Positions 55,838 through 64,000 of a DNA stretch of 64,000 nt are shown here, in pieces. The notes beneath the pieces are model-generated. The model was not told the origin of the DNA and did no database searches. It saw only the letters and a list, made by a program, of their open reading frames with translations. Numbering within the stretch: the first letter of the stretch is position 1; each line of letters opens with the position of its first letter. A program made the translations under genes and the position numbers. This DNA comes from Anaerocolumna sp. AGMB13020 (GTDB lineage Bacteria > Bacillota > Clostridia > Lachnospirales > Lachnospiraceae): assembly GCF_033100115.1 (NCBI RefSeq), contig NZ_CP136910.1, positions 2,471,001-2,535,000 of the forward strand, in the 5' to 3' direction.

Positions 55838-56431
55838 TTACATCCATTCCTTTAATTTATCCTTCATTTCCTTTAAGGCCTTACCTCGATGACTTACCTC
55901 ATTCTTAACCTCCGGGGATAAATCAGCGGAGGTGCAGCCATACTCAGGTACCCAGAATATAGGGTCGTAGCCAAATCCATTTTCACCGGAAATAGTATCA
56001 CCGATTAATCCCTCAAACACACCTCTGGTTGTCAGAATTCTGCCATCTGGAAAAGCACAGGCAATAACACATACGAATCTGGCACTCCTGTCACTCCCTT
56101 TAAGTCCTTTTAACCTGTCGAGTATATAATTGTTCTTAATATCATAGGAAGTATCCTCTCCCATAAAACGTGCAGAATAAACACCAGGGCCTTTATCCAT
56201 GGCATCTACCTCCAGCCCTGAATCATCTGCCAGAACAATCTCCCCTGTCATTTCCATAATTGCTTTGGCTTTGATTATCGCATTTGCTTCAAAGGTATCA
56301 CCGTCTTCTATAATATCAATATCTATACCGGCTTCCTTCATAGATATCACCTGGTAATCCAGATCCTTAAGGAGCATTCTTATTTCTTTCATTTTGCCCT
56401 CATTTCCCGTGGCAAATATAATTCTTTGCAT
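55838..56431 (-). CDS. rdgB: RdgB/HAM1 non-canonical purine NTP pyrophosphatase
   Basis: The 197-residue enzyme removes ITP, dITP and XTP from the nucleotide pool. It has FATGNEGKMKEI, TFEANAIIKA, LADDSGLEVDAM, GVYSARF and the NGFGYDPIFWVPE, with SHRGKAL near the end. The ATG at 56431 is chosen since GAGG is seven bases before it; an adjacent ATG at 56434 is also possible. A purine-cleaning enzyme fits a purine-active bacterium but is general housekeeping. Confidence 0.95.
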   Translation of the reverse strand: MQRIIFATGNEGKMKEIRMLLKDLDYQVISMKEAGIDIDIIEDGDTFEANAIIKAKAIMEMTGEIVLADDSGLEVDAMDKGPGVYSARFMGEDTSYDIKNNYILDRLKGLKGSDRSARFVCVIACAFPDGRILTTRGVFEGLIGDTISGENGFGYDPIFWVPEYGCTSADLSPEVKNEVSHRGKALKEMKDKLKEWM

Positions 56432-56680
56432 CATTGTACCTCTTATATACCCCATGCCTTTCAGCCGGTGCTGTCACAAATAATACAGATGGACAGACCC
56501 TATTGTGGCACCTTTCTAATAATTAATATATTTCACATTTTCGAGCAATTTTGACAACCGCTTCTCCGACATCAAAAAGCTATAAAATCCAGGATGAACT
56601 TTTACTCATTTATGCGTATTTTATGGGTGCTTCGTTCCAGGAGAATATTTTATCTTAAAACAAATTGAATCTTTATATCC

Positions 56681-57880
56681 TTATTTCGTGACTTCTTTTT
56701 CAGCAAGAGCTCTCTTTATAATCTGGGTAATTGCTTTTCCTATTTCTTTTTCTCTTTTATTGGATTTTAAGAACTCCAGTTCCTGGGGATTTGACATAAA
56801 ACCCACTTCGATTAACACAACCGGTACCTGTGATTTATTAATAATCAACATTTCGTCGCCAGCAACCAAACCTCTGTTAACATAACCGGTCACTGTTTTC
56901 ATTTCTTCCAATGCTATTCTTGCTAGCTGTTCAGAACTATAGGAAATCTTGCCCCAATTACTCTTATACAATACCTCAAGCCCTCTTGGCAGCGAGGATT
57001 CACTGGAATTACAATGAATGCTGATAAATAGATCAGCTTCTGTTTCATTTGCCAGATTAACTCTTGGATTCAGGTAAATCGTTCTATCGTCAGTTCTGGT
57101 GTAATATACCTTTATATTCTCCTTATCCAACAGCTCCTTAACATATAAGAGTATCTGAAGATTTATCTCTTTCTCATAACAAGAACCATCAGCTGCTTCT
57201 GCGCCGGGATCTTTTCCTCCATGTCCCGCATCCAAAACAACTATATGCTCGTAGACATCAGAAGGTTTTTTTAATGAAATATAGACCTGTCCCTCCTCTT
57301 CTAACATAAAAGGTGCATAAACATGATCCAGCACTAAACTTATGATTGCTTCGTAGGTTCCGTCTTCTTTCTTATTATAGTCAATATCTATTTTAGTAAC
57401 AGGGTCCGTATTTTCAAACTCCGGTATTATACCATAGGAAATCTCTCCATCCTCCGCATTTAATACCTCCGGTACCAGATATCCGCTCTTTTCTGCTTCT
57501 GCCCTTTGTGAAACAATGCCCTGATAGCTTTCTTTTTTGTTTACTCTTACAATATTATCTTCTGTCAAGCTCTTGTCTTTTAAGCCTTTTATTATCAAAG
57601 TCAGGCTTTTGTTAATAGAGTCCTCACTTATTGTAATTTCCTTATTAACATCCTTATTTATTGCTATATATTTATCCCCTAGTTCATCTTTCAATTCATC
57701 GACGGTAGAAAGGTAATCTTTACTATCATTTTGCTTTTCATAAACCGTTTTGATTGCAGCCAAAGCAGAATCATCCCCCACAAGATCTGCTTTATAAGAT
57801 AAAATCAGTGAAAATATAACTACCGACAGCATCAGACCAAAGGTGAAAACTGCCGTATACTTTAGCACTTTATCTCCCAT
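56681..57880 (-). CDS. N-acetylmuramoyl-L-alanine amidase (Amidase_3), membrane anchored
   Basis: The 399-residue protein has an N-terminal membrane anchor (residues ~9-28), an acidic region, and an Amidase_3 domain in the C-terminal ~185 residues. Its zinc ligands and catalytic residues are visible: DAGHGGKDPG, SCYEKEINL, FISIHCNSSE and VLIEVGFMSNP. It cuts the amide bond between muramic acid and alanine in peptidoglycan. The non-catalytic middle (about 30-210) lacks a recognised domain. Confidence 0.92.
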   Translation of the reverse strand: MGDKVLKYTAVFTFGLMLSVVIFSLILSYKADLVGDDSALAAIKTVYEKQNDSKDYLSTVDELKDELGDKYIAINKDVNKEITISEDSINKSLTLIIKGLKDKSLTEDNIVRVNKKESYQGIVSQRAEAEKSGYLVPEVLNAEDGEISYGIIPEFENTDPVTKIDIDYNKKEDGTYEAIISLVLDHVYAPFMLEEEGQVYISLKKPSDVYEHIVVLDAGHGGKDPGAEAADGSCYEKEINLQILLYVKELLDKENIKVYYTRTDDRTIYLNPRVNLANETEADLFISIHCNSSESSLPRGLEVLYKSNWGKISYSSEQLARIALEEMKTVTGYVNRGLVAGDEMLIINKSQVPVVLIEVGFMSNPQELEFLKSNKREKEIGKAITQIIKRALAEKEVTK

Positions 57881-58159
57881 TCTATAATCCCCCTGATAGA
57901 ACGATTATACTATGCATCTAATTTTTCTACAATAAGCAAAATATTATTACATATATCTCAATTTTAAAAATACCTAATTTAACTGTATTCTTGATTAATG
58001 GGTAATAAGTAGGATAGGATAAAGTATAAAATATAAAGTCAACTTTTTTTATAAAAAAAGCTGCCTATTACTGTGTTTTCCCATAACTCTATTTTCCAAT
58101 AGAATTAATCTTTTAACCGTAATATGACAGCCTTCTTATGAAATTCTTACCGGTGTATA

Positions 58160-59323
58160 TTAAACCTCATTAGCTATATTATTTCTTTTCGGCGGACGAG
58201 GTCCCATAAATTGATAGAAATAGGTTTTAAGCATACCATTGTAAATCTTACGATTCTTATCTTCTTTGCGTCCGATATATTTTATGGCATCTTCATAACT
58301 GGTAATAAGGAACATAGACCAGGCATCCAGATTAGCATAGGTTTTTCCGATTTCTTTATAAAGAGCCGGCAAAGCCTCCTTTTCCTCTAATCTTTCACCA
58401 TAAGGCGGATTAGTAATAATAAAACCGTATTTTTTACTGCTGCTTAATTCACTGAGTGGCCTCTGCTGAAAGTGGATATAATCCTCCACATCTGCCAACG
58501 CCGCATTCTGCCTTGCAGCCTTTACAATTTCACCATCAATATCATAACCCTGAATAGTCATTTCAATGTCTTTTTTTCTCACATCGTTTGCTTCTTCAAT
58601 CGCCTGATACCAATTTTTCTTCTGTACCAGTTTCCAATTCTCAGCAAGGAAGGAGCGGTTGATTCCAGGTGCAATATTAGCCCCAATCATGGCAGCTTCA
58701 ATAGGAATGGTTCCACTGCCGCAAAAAGGATCCACCAGTATACGATCATATTTCCAGGGTGTTACCATAATCAAAGCTGCTGCAAGAGTTTCTGTTATAG
58801 GTGCTTTACTTGCATATTTTCGATATCCTCTTTTATGGAGAGACTCACCAGAGGTATCAATACCAATAGTAACTTCATCTTTCATAAAAGTAACACGGAT
58901 AGGATAGCTCTCCCCATCCTCCGGAAACCATTCTATTTTATAGACCTGTTTCAATCTCTCAACAATAGCTTTTTTCATGATTGATTGAATATCTGACGGA
59001 CTGAATACCTTACTTTTGATAGAGGTAGCCTTGGCTACCCAGAACTTACCACCTTTGGGGATATAATTTTCCCAGGGAATTGCTTTCGTACCCTCAAACA
59101 ACTCATCAAAACTCTCTGCTCTAAATTTACCTACCTTAAGAAGTATACGTTCTGTTGTACGAAGAAAAATATTTGCTCTGGCAAAGGCCGTCTCATCTCC
59201 GGCAAACAGAATACGTCCGTCTTCAACTTGTTTTATTTCATAGCCTAAATCTGTTATCTCTTTCTTCAGAACACTTTCTAAACCGAAATGGCATGGTGCC
59301 AAAAATTCATATTGATTCATCAT
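58160..59323 (-). CDS. RlmL/YcbY-type 23S rRNA methyltransferase (THUMP plus Rossmann)
   Basis: The 387-residue protein has an N-terminal THUMP domain (about 50-155) and a SAM-dependent methyltransferase domain with the PFCGSGTIPIEAAMIG motif and the catalytic NPPYGERL. This is the RlmL/K-type fold, which methylates guanine N2 in 23S rRNA. The ATG at 59323 has GGGAG six bases upstream; the longer frame from 59437 is unlikely. It follows the rhodanese gene by 127 bases. Confidence 0.92.
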   Translation of the reverse strand: MMNQYEFLAPCHFGLESVLKKEITDLGYEIKQVEDGRILFAGDETAFARANIFLRTTERILLKVGKFRAESFDELFEGTKAIPWENYIPKGGKFWVAKATSIKSKVFSPSDIQSIMKKAIVERLKQVYKIEWFPEDGESYPIRVTFMKDEVTIGIDTSGESLHKRGYRKYASKAPITETLAAALIMVTPWKYDRILVDPFCGSGTIPIEAAMIGANIAPGINRSFLAENWKLVQKKNWYQAIEEANDVRKKDIEMTIQGYDIDGEIVKAARQNAALADVEDYIHFQQRPLSELSSSKKYGFIITNPPYGERLEEKEALPALYKEIGKTYANLDAWSMFLITSYEDAIKYIGRKEDKNRKIYNGMLKTYFYQFMGPRPPKRNNIANEV

Positions 59324-59450
59324 ATTGTACTCCCTTTGTTTAACTGAGGTAAATTGAACTAACAATGAATTATAACATATGAAATATACCAATGCAATAA
59401 ATAAACCAACTTCAAGCAGTTTGGGTAAGAAAAACACTTTTGTTTATCTA

Positions 59451-59753
59451 TTAATACTCAAGAACACCTCGGTATGCATGCATGCCACCATAAATATTCT
59501 TAACCCAATAACCTTCTTTGCTTAAATCCCTTGCAAGCAACAGGCTTAGATTGCCTCTGTCACAATACAGTATTAACAGTTTATCTCCGGGTATATCCCT
59601 TTTTCCATTTTCAAAATCATCATAGGGTATATTTATGGCAGAGGGTATATGCCCCTGGCTGAACTCAAGGGGTTCTCTGATATCTATAATCAATACCTCC
59701 GGCCTTCTTATGTAGTACATTATATCCTTTGCATTAATCGTTTCAAAAGTCAT
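59451..59753 (-). CDS. Single-domain rhodanese-like protein
   Basis: The 100-residue protein has the rhodanese fold with IDIREPLEFSQGHIP, a catalytic cysteine in ILYCDRGNLS and YGGMHAY at the end. It may move sulfane sulfur or act in a thiosulfate/cysteine branch. A short inverted repeat (TATTACTTAT/ATAAGTAATA, 59831-59865) lies upstream of its start. Confidence 0.93.
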   Translation of the reverse strand: MTFETINAKDIMYYIRRPEVLIIDIREPLEFSQGHIPSAINIPYDDFENGKRDIPGDKLLILYCDRGNLSLLLARDLSKEGYWVKNIYGGMHAYRGVLEY

Positions 59754-59871
59754 AATATCACCTGCACTTCGATATTATATTATTCTGGAAAATGCCTGTT
59801 TGTGCCTGGATACGTGAAAAGAGCAAAGGATATTACTTATAGCTAAGGTTTACTTATAAGTAATATTAGAT

Positions 59872-59916
59872 AAAAAAGCGTGTTGCATATTTTTTAATAT
59901 TGCAACACGCTCTTTT
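59872..59916 (-). terminator. Terminator of the small Asn/Ser/Thr-rich gene
   Basis: On the minus strand GCGTGTTGCA pairs with TGCAACACGC and is followed by TTTTTT. It is a strong hairpin directly after the small gene's stop. Confidence 0.9.
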
Positions 59917-59931
59917 AATGCTTTACTGATA

Positions 59932-60105
59932 TTATTCTTTTGTTGTATTACGCGCAGAATTGGATGAGCTTGTATTCTTAGCGTTGTTTTTGGAGCTATT
60001 GGAAGTTTTGTTCTGTGTATTGGATGTTGTGTTTGTTGAAGTGTTTTTGCTTGTAGTATTTTTTTCTGAGTTTGATGAGTAATCATTATAACTGTTGTTT
60101 GCCAT
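59932..60105 (-). CDS. 57-residue Asn/Ser/Thr-rich protein
   Basis: AGGAGG lies seven bases before an ATG at 60105. The frame reads MANNSYNDYSSNSEK, ends SARNTTKE and is followed by a strong terminator. About two thirds of the residues are Asn, Ser or Thr, with scattered Lys; there is no hydrophobic segment. It resembles short, repetitive spore or stress proteins of the gamma-type SASP style, but no family is certain. The strong signals on both sides support a real gene. Confidence 0.75.
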   Translation of the reverse strand: MANNSYNDYSSNSEKNTTSKNTSTNTTSNTQNKTSNSSKNNAKNTSSSNSARNTTKE

Positions 60106-60292
60106 TTTAAAAGTCCTCCTAAAAATCTATTTTTTTATTAAGATTACACCCATATTATGAGCGTTTTTCATTTAAAATATGCAACAACAAATTTATTTTA
60201 TCGAAAATATTATTCAATCACTTAACAAATAATGGGTTTTTAAGTAAATCAGAAAATTTAAGAAAAATATTAGATTTTATATTACTAGCATC

Positions 60293-60321
60293 TTGCATAA
60301 TTGTTAATTATGTATTATAAT
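60293..60321 (+). promoter_or_regulatory. Promoter of the candidate small RNA
   Basis: TTGCAT and TATAAT are 17 bases apart on the plus strand. Confidence 0.5.
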
Positions 60322-60327
60322 GTAATT

Positions 60328-60453
60328 GTGTTAGAGAGAGATCGGAAGATTCATCTAACGCACTATATAACCCCTTATTAATTATTTATACTCCCCTCAT
60401 CGAAACAACCGCCTTGGCTCCCCCTTGGCGGTTGTTTCACTTTAATTCTTTTT
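60328..60453 (+). ncRNA. Candidate small regulatory RNA with C-rich stretches
   Basis: About seven bases after the promoter, GTGTTAGA pairs with TCTAACGC (one U-G). A 40-base linker contains CTCCCCTC. The 3' end is a 12-base stem (GAAACAACCGCC with GGCGGTTGTTTC) whose loop is TTGGCTCCCCCTT, followed by TTTAATTCTTTTT. There is no open frame with a ribosome site. C-rich loops of this kind bind Shine-Dalgarno G-runs in Firmicute sRNAs; that is an inference here. The length is about 125 bases. Confidence 0.55.
60402..60453 (+). terminator. Terminator of the candidate small RNA
   Basis: A 12-base perfect stem with a C-rich loop and a T-rich but interrupted tail on the plus strand. Confidence 0.6.
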
Positions 60454-60521
60454 ATGCGCTAACTAAAATGAACTATTCAGCTAGTTAAAATTACGTAAAT
60501 TGCTTACTATTGTGATACGGT

Positions 60522-61043
60522 TTAATTATTCCGGTTGGTTATTACCAGCCTATAAATTAGGTAAATCAGTAATAAAGGAACTCCGATTGAAAAAAATAAC
60601 TTTAAGATTATACCCCCGATTATAATTACGATAGAAAGAATAACAACAATCATAGCAGCTAAAGCAACTTTATGATACCACTTTAACTCATAATTCTTAT
60701 ACACATGATAACTGCTCCCTGCACTGCCAAATACATCATTATTCTGTCCATACTCCTCACTGGTATCCTCATCCTGCCATTCCTCTGTATAAGCATCCTC
60801 ATAGCCCATGCGCTGCCTCTTATTGTTGTACAGCGGCCCCTGGGACATCTGAAAGCTATCAATTATCGTTCTGGCTATTAATCTTGGATCACCCAGCTCT
60901 AAAAGAACTTCTTCTTCTGATTTCACTTGCATTTGTTCTCTTATATAACTGTTATAATAGTTTATATTATTTTCAATTTCATTTGCAGGTATCTCTTCTG
61001 CAAGTGCTTTTTTAAGTTCTATAATAAATTCTTCTCTAGTCAT
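60522..61043 (-). CDS. HAAS/DUF1700-like membrane protein
   Basis: The 173-residue protein has an N-terminal helical domain with LGDPRLIARTII, the mark of the HAAS (DUF1700) family, then a linker rich in Glu/Asp/Gln and about two C-terminal membrane segments (residues ~125-165). HAAS proteins are often tied to PadR-type regulators or sensing, but none is adjacent. The ATG has AGGAGG upstream. The function is unknown. Confidence 0.8.
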   Translation of the reverse strand: MTREEFIIELKKALAEEIPANEIENNINYYNSYIREQMQVKSEEEVLLELGDPRLIARTIIDSFQMSQGPLYNNKRQRMGYEDAYTEEWQDEDTSEEYGQNNDVFGSAGSSYHVYKNYELKWYHKVALAAMIVVILSIVIIIGGIILKLFFSIGVPLLLIYLIYRLVITNRNN

Positions 61044-61383
61044 GTATCCTCCTATATCAAACCATCCTTTTCGATTATCTGCTGCTTTTACCTAATCTAG
61101 CTTCTAATTTATAACTATTAGTTTTATCTAATGTGTTAAGAATTAGTCTAATTTTAGCATAATGCTCCATTGGGGTAAATAGCTCTATTATTAACATTTC
61201 ATTAAATAACTAATTTTAAGGATATTGTTAAGAGATAGCTCAATTATAAAATAGCAAATACTGCAATATGAACTTCTACAGAGATTTAATATAATTGCAG
61301 TGTAATTATTCCTGCAGTATTATAAACCTATATGAAATATCTTTATGGATTAGCAGGAATTATTTATAATAATATTTTAGAAT
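61044..61383. other. AT-rich gene-free stretch
   Basis: No open frame with a ribosome site is seen. Short repeats based on CTGCA...TGCAG (about 61260-61320) could fold, but no known RNA is recognised. Confidence 0.45.
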
Positions 61384-61420
61384 AACAAAAAACTGTAACT
61401 CCGATTAAGAAATTACAGTC
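61384..61420 (-). terminator. Terminator of the second tRNA array
   Basis: On the minus strand ACTGTAA pairs with TTACAGT and is followed by TTTTTTG. Confidence 0.75.
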
Positions 61421-61425
61421 CTATA

Positions 61426-61499
61426 TGTGCGTTAGAGGATTCGAACCCCCGACCTTCTGGTCCGTAGCCAGACGCTCTATCCAGCTGAGCTAAACGCAC
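61426..61499 (-). tRNA. tRNA-Arg (ACG)
   Basis: Acceptor GTGCGTT/AACGCAC, anticodon loop CTACGGA. Last of the second array. Confidence 0.95.
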
Positions 61500-61525
61500 G
61501 GATTCAAAGAATTTTTATTTTACAA

Positions 61526-61611
61526 TGCCGGCGACCGGAATCGAACCGGTACGGGCGATTAGGCCCGCAGGATTTTAAGTCCTGTGCGTCTGCCAGTTCC
61601 GCCACGCCGGC
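61526..61611 (-). tRNA. tRNA-Leu (UAA)
   Basis: Acceptor GCCGGCG/CGCCGGC, anticodon loop CTTAAAA and a long variable arm. Confidence 0.95.
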
Positions 61612-61645
61612 ATTTTCAATAATTGACCTGGTAATCAATTATTTA

Positions 61646-61718
61646 TGGGACCTATAGGGCTCGAACCTATGACCCTCTGCTTGTAAGGCAGATGCTCTCC
61701 CAGCTGAGCTAAGATCCC
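61646..61718 (-). tRNA. tRNA-Val (UAC)
   Basis: Acceptor GGGATCT/AGGTCCC, anticodon loop CTTACAA. Confidence 0.95.
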
Positions 61719-61767
61719 ACGAAACTTTCATGTAAATTAATTATTTGGTTCTTTATTTCTAAAGAAA

Positions 61768-61841
61768 CGACCCAGAAGGGACTCGAACCCTCGACCTCCG
61801 CCGTGACAGGGCGGCGCTCTAACCAACTGAGCCACTAGGCC
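61768..61841 (-). tRNA. tRNA-Asp (GUC)
   Basis: Acceptor GGCCTAG/CTGGGTC, anticodon loop CTGTCAC, discriminator G. Confidence 0.95.
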
Positions 61842-61904
61842 ATATTTAAATAAATATGTATTTATTATCTTAAGTATCAATTAAAGCTGTAACAACTAAT
61901 GTAA

Positions 61905-61978
61905 TGGACCTTCAGGGACTTGAACCCCGGACCGACCGGTTATGAGCCGGTTGCTCTAACCAACTGAGCTAAAGGTCC
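61905..61978 (-). tRNA. tRNA-Met (CAU)
   Basis: Anticodon loop CTCATAA with an elongator-type body (GGACCTTTAGCTCAG). Ile2 cannot be wholly excluded. Confidence 0.9.
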
Positions 61979-61982
61979 AAAA

Positions 61983-62055
<73 letters not shown>

Positions 62056-62087
62056 GTATTACTTATCACGTTCATGATATCAAAAAA

Positions 62088-62159
62088 TGACCCCAACGGG
62101 ATTCGAACCCGTGTTACCGCCGTGAAAGGGCGATGTCTTAACCGCTTGACCATGGGGCC
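62088..62159 (-). tRNA. tRNA-Glu (UUC)
   Basis: Acceptor GGCCCCA/TGGGGTC, anticodon loop CTTTCAC. First of the second array. Confidence 0.95.
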
Positions 62160-62170
62160 ATGACTTAAAT

Positions 62171-62199
62171 ATTATAACACAAACTTTAATGCTTGTCAA
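62171..62199 (-). promoter_or_regulatory. Consensus promoter of the second tRNA array
   Basis: On the minus strand TTGACA and TATAAT are exactly 17 bases apart. It lies between tRNA-Asn and tRNA-Glu, so the array does not depend on rRNA read-through. Confidence 0.9.
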
Positions 62200-62217
62200 C
62201 CATTATTTTGTTTTTTT

Positions 62218-62244
62218 GTAGTCAGCAGTTTATGCTGACTACAG
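62218..62244 (-). other. Hairpin between tRNA-Asn and the tRNA promoter
   Basis: TGTAGTCAGCA pairs with TGCTGACTACA around five bases. On the minus strand the tail is AAAAAAA, not T, so it is not a standard terminator in the rRNA-tRNA direction. Confidence 0.5.
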
Positions 62245-62316
62245 CTCCCCGAGTAGGACTCGAACCTACAACCCCACGGTTAACAGCCGTGTGCTCTACC
62301 ATTGAGCTATCGAGGA
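62245..62316 (-). tRNA. tRNA-Asn (GUU)
   Basis: Acceptor TCCTCGA/TCGGGGA, anticodon loop CTGTTAA. It follows 23S rRNA by about 85 bases and is probably part of the rRNA operon. Confidence 0.95.
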
Positions 62317-62401
62317 ATACTACACTTGTCTTTTCTAATAACTTGATTTATGAATATATGAACATTATTAACCATAAGCAGAATAAAATTCTACTTATTT
62401 A

Positions 62402-64000
<1,599 letters not shown>

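Noticed and set aside
59850..60086. 78-residue minus-strand frame over the small gene
   Set aside because: It overlaps the Asn/Ser/Thr-rich gene in another frame, lacks a ribosome site and looks like a shadow.

Overview
The window is bacterial chromosome from a low-GC, anaerobic, spore-forming Firmicute, most likely Lachnospiraceae (Anaerocolumna/Lachnoclostridium-like). The evidence is a small acid-soluble spore protein, a clostridial tig-clpP-clpX-lon-engB block, DUF1385 and DUF4364 genes, large tRNA arrays, AT-rich intergenic DNA and a selenium-type molybdenum hydroxylase cluster. The genus is inferred from gene content and style only; no database was searched.

Layout. 0-4 kb (minus): rho, rpmE, DUF1385 and the cut-off start of prmC, a translation/termination neighbourhood. 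4.1-6.9 kb (plus): malic enzyme, a radical SAM protein and DUF4364. 6.9-15.6 kb (minus): engB, lon, clpX, clpP, tig, glmM and a spore protein gene, i.e. proteostasis and wall-precursor housekeeping. 15.8-24.2 kb: AGCS amino acid/sodium symporter, DJ-1/PfpI protein, a YjfB-like motility peptide, D-Ala-D-Ala ligase, an ABC-2 exporter operon with an ArsR-type regulator and a long palindromic operator, and a YbaK-type deacylase. 24.4-29.8 kb (minus): a complete BMP-type (nucleoside) ABC importer. 30-31.2 kb: a class Ic aspartate aminotransferase.

32-48.8 kb (minus) is the metabolic core, a purine/urate catabolic cluster. It holds a one-chain [2Fe-2S]/molybdopterin xanthine dehydrogenase, an N-acyl-D-amino acid deacylase-like amidohydrolase, YgeY, YgeX (diaminopropionate ammonia-lyase), a short YgfK, SsnA, a HyuA-type hydantoinase/dihydropyrimidinase, MocA, an XdhC-family maturation factor, a molybdopterin-binding protein, a TetR regulator and guanine deaminase. 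The likely flow is guanine to xanthine (guanine deaminase), hydroxylation by Xdh, then ring opening and release of ammonia, with MocA, XdhC and the molybdopterin-binding protein building the cofactor. The nearby nucleoside importer could supply substrate. No FAD/NAD module is seen in Xdh or in YgfK, so the electron acceptor is an open question.

48.9-54.3 kb: an Xre regulator with an ABC exporter, a family 2 glycosyltransferase and an intact ISL3-family insertion sequence with an 8-bp target duplication that lies in the T-tract of a tRNA-operon terminator. 54.4-62.3 kb (minus): two seven-gene tRNA arrays, each behind a perfect TTGACA-17-TATAAT promoter. Between them are yfcE, rdgB, a cell-wall amidase, an RlmL-like methyltransferase, a rhodanese, a 57-residue Asn/Ser/Thr-rich protein, a possible small RNA with C-rich single-stranded stretches, and a HAAS-domain membrane protein. 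62.2-64 kb: tRNA-Asn and the 3' part of a 23S rRNA gene, with no 5S rRNA between them.

The points most worth a second look are the purine cluster's missing flavin modules, the domain order in its XdhC protein, a 213-bp palindromic element beside the cluster, a possible attenuator before guanine deaminase, the IS insertion in the terminator, and the small RNA candidate.
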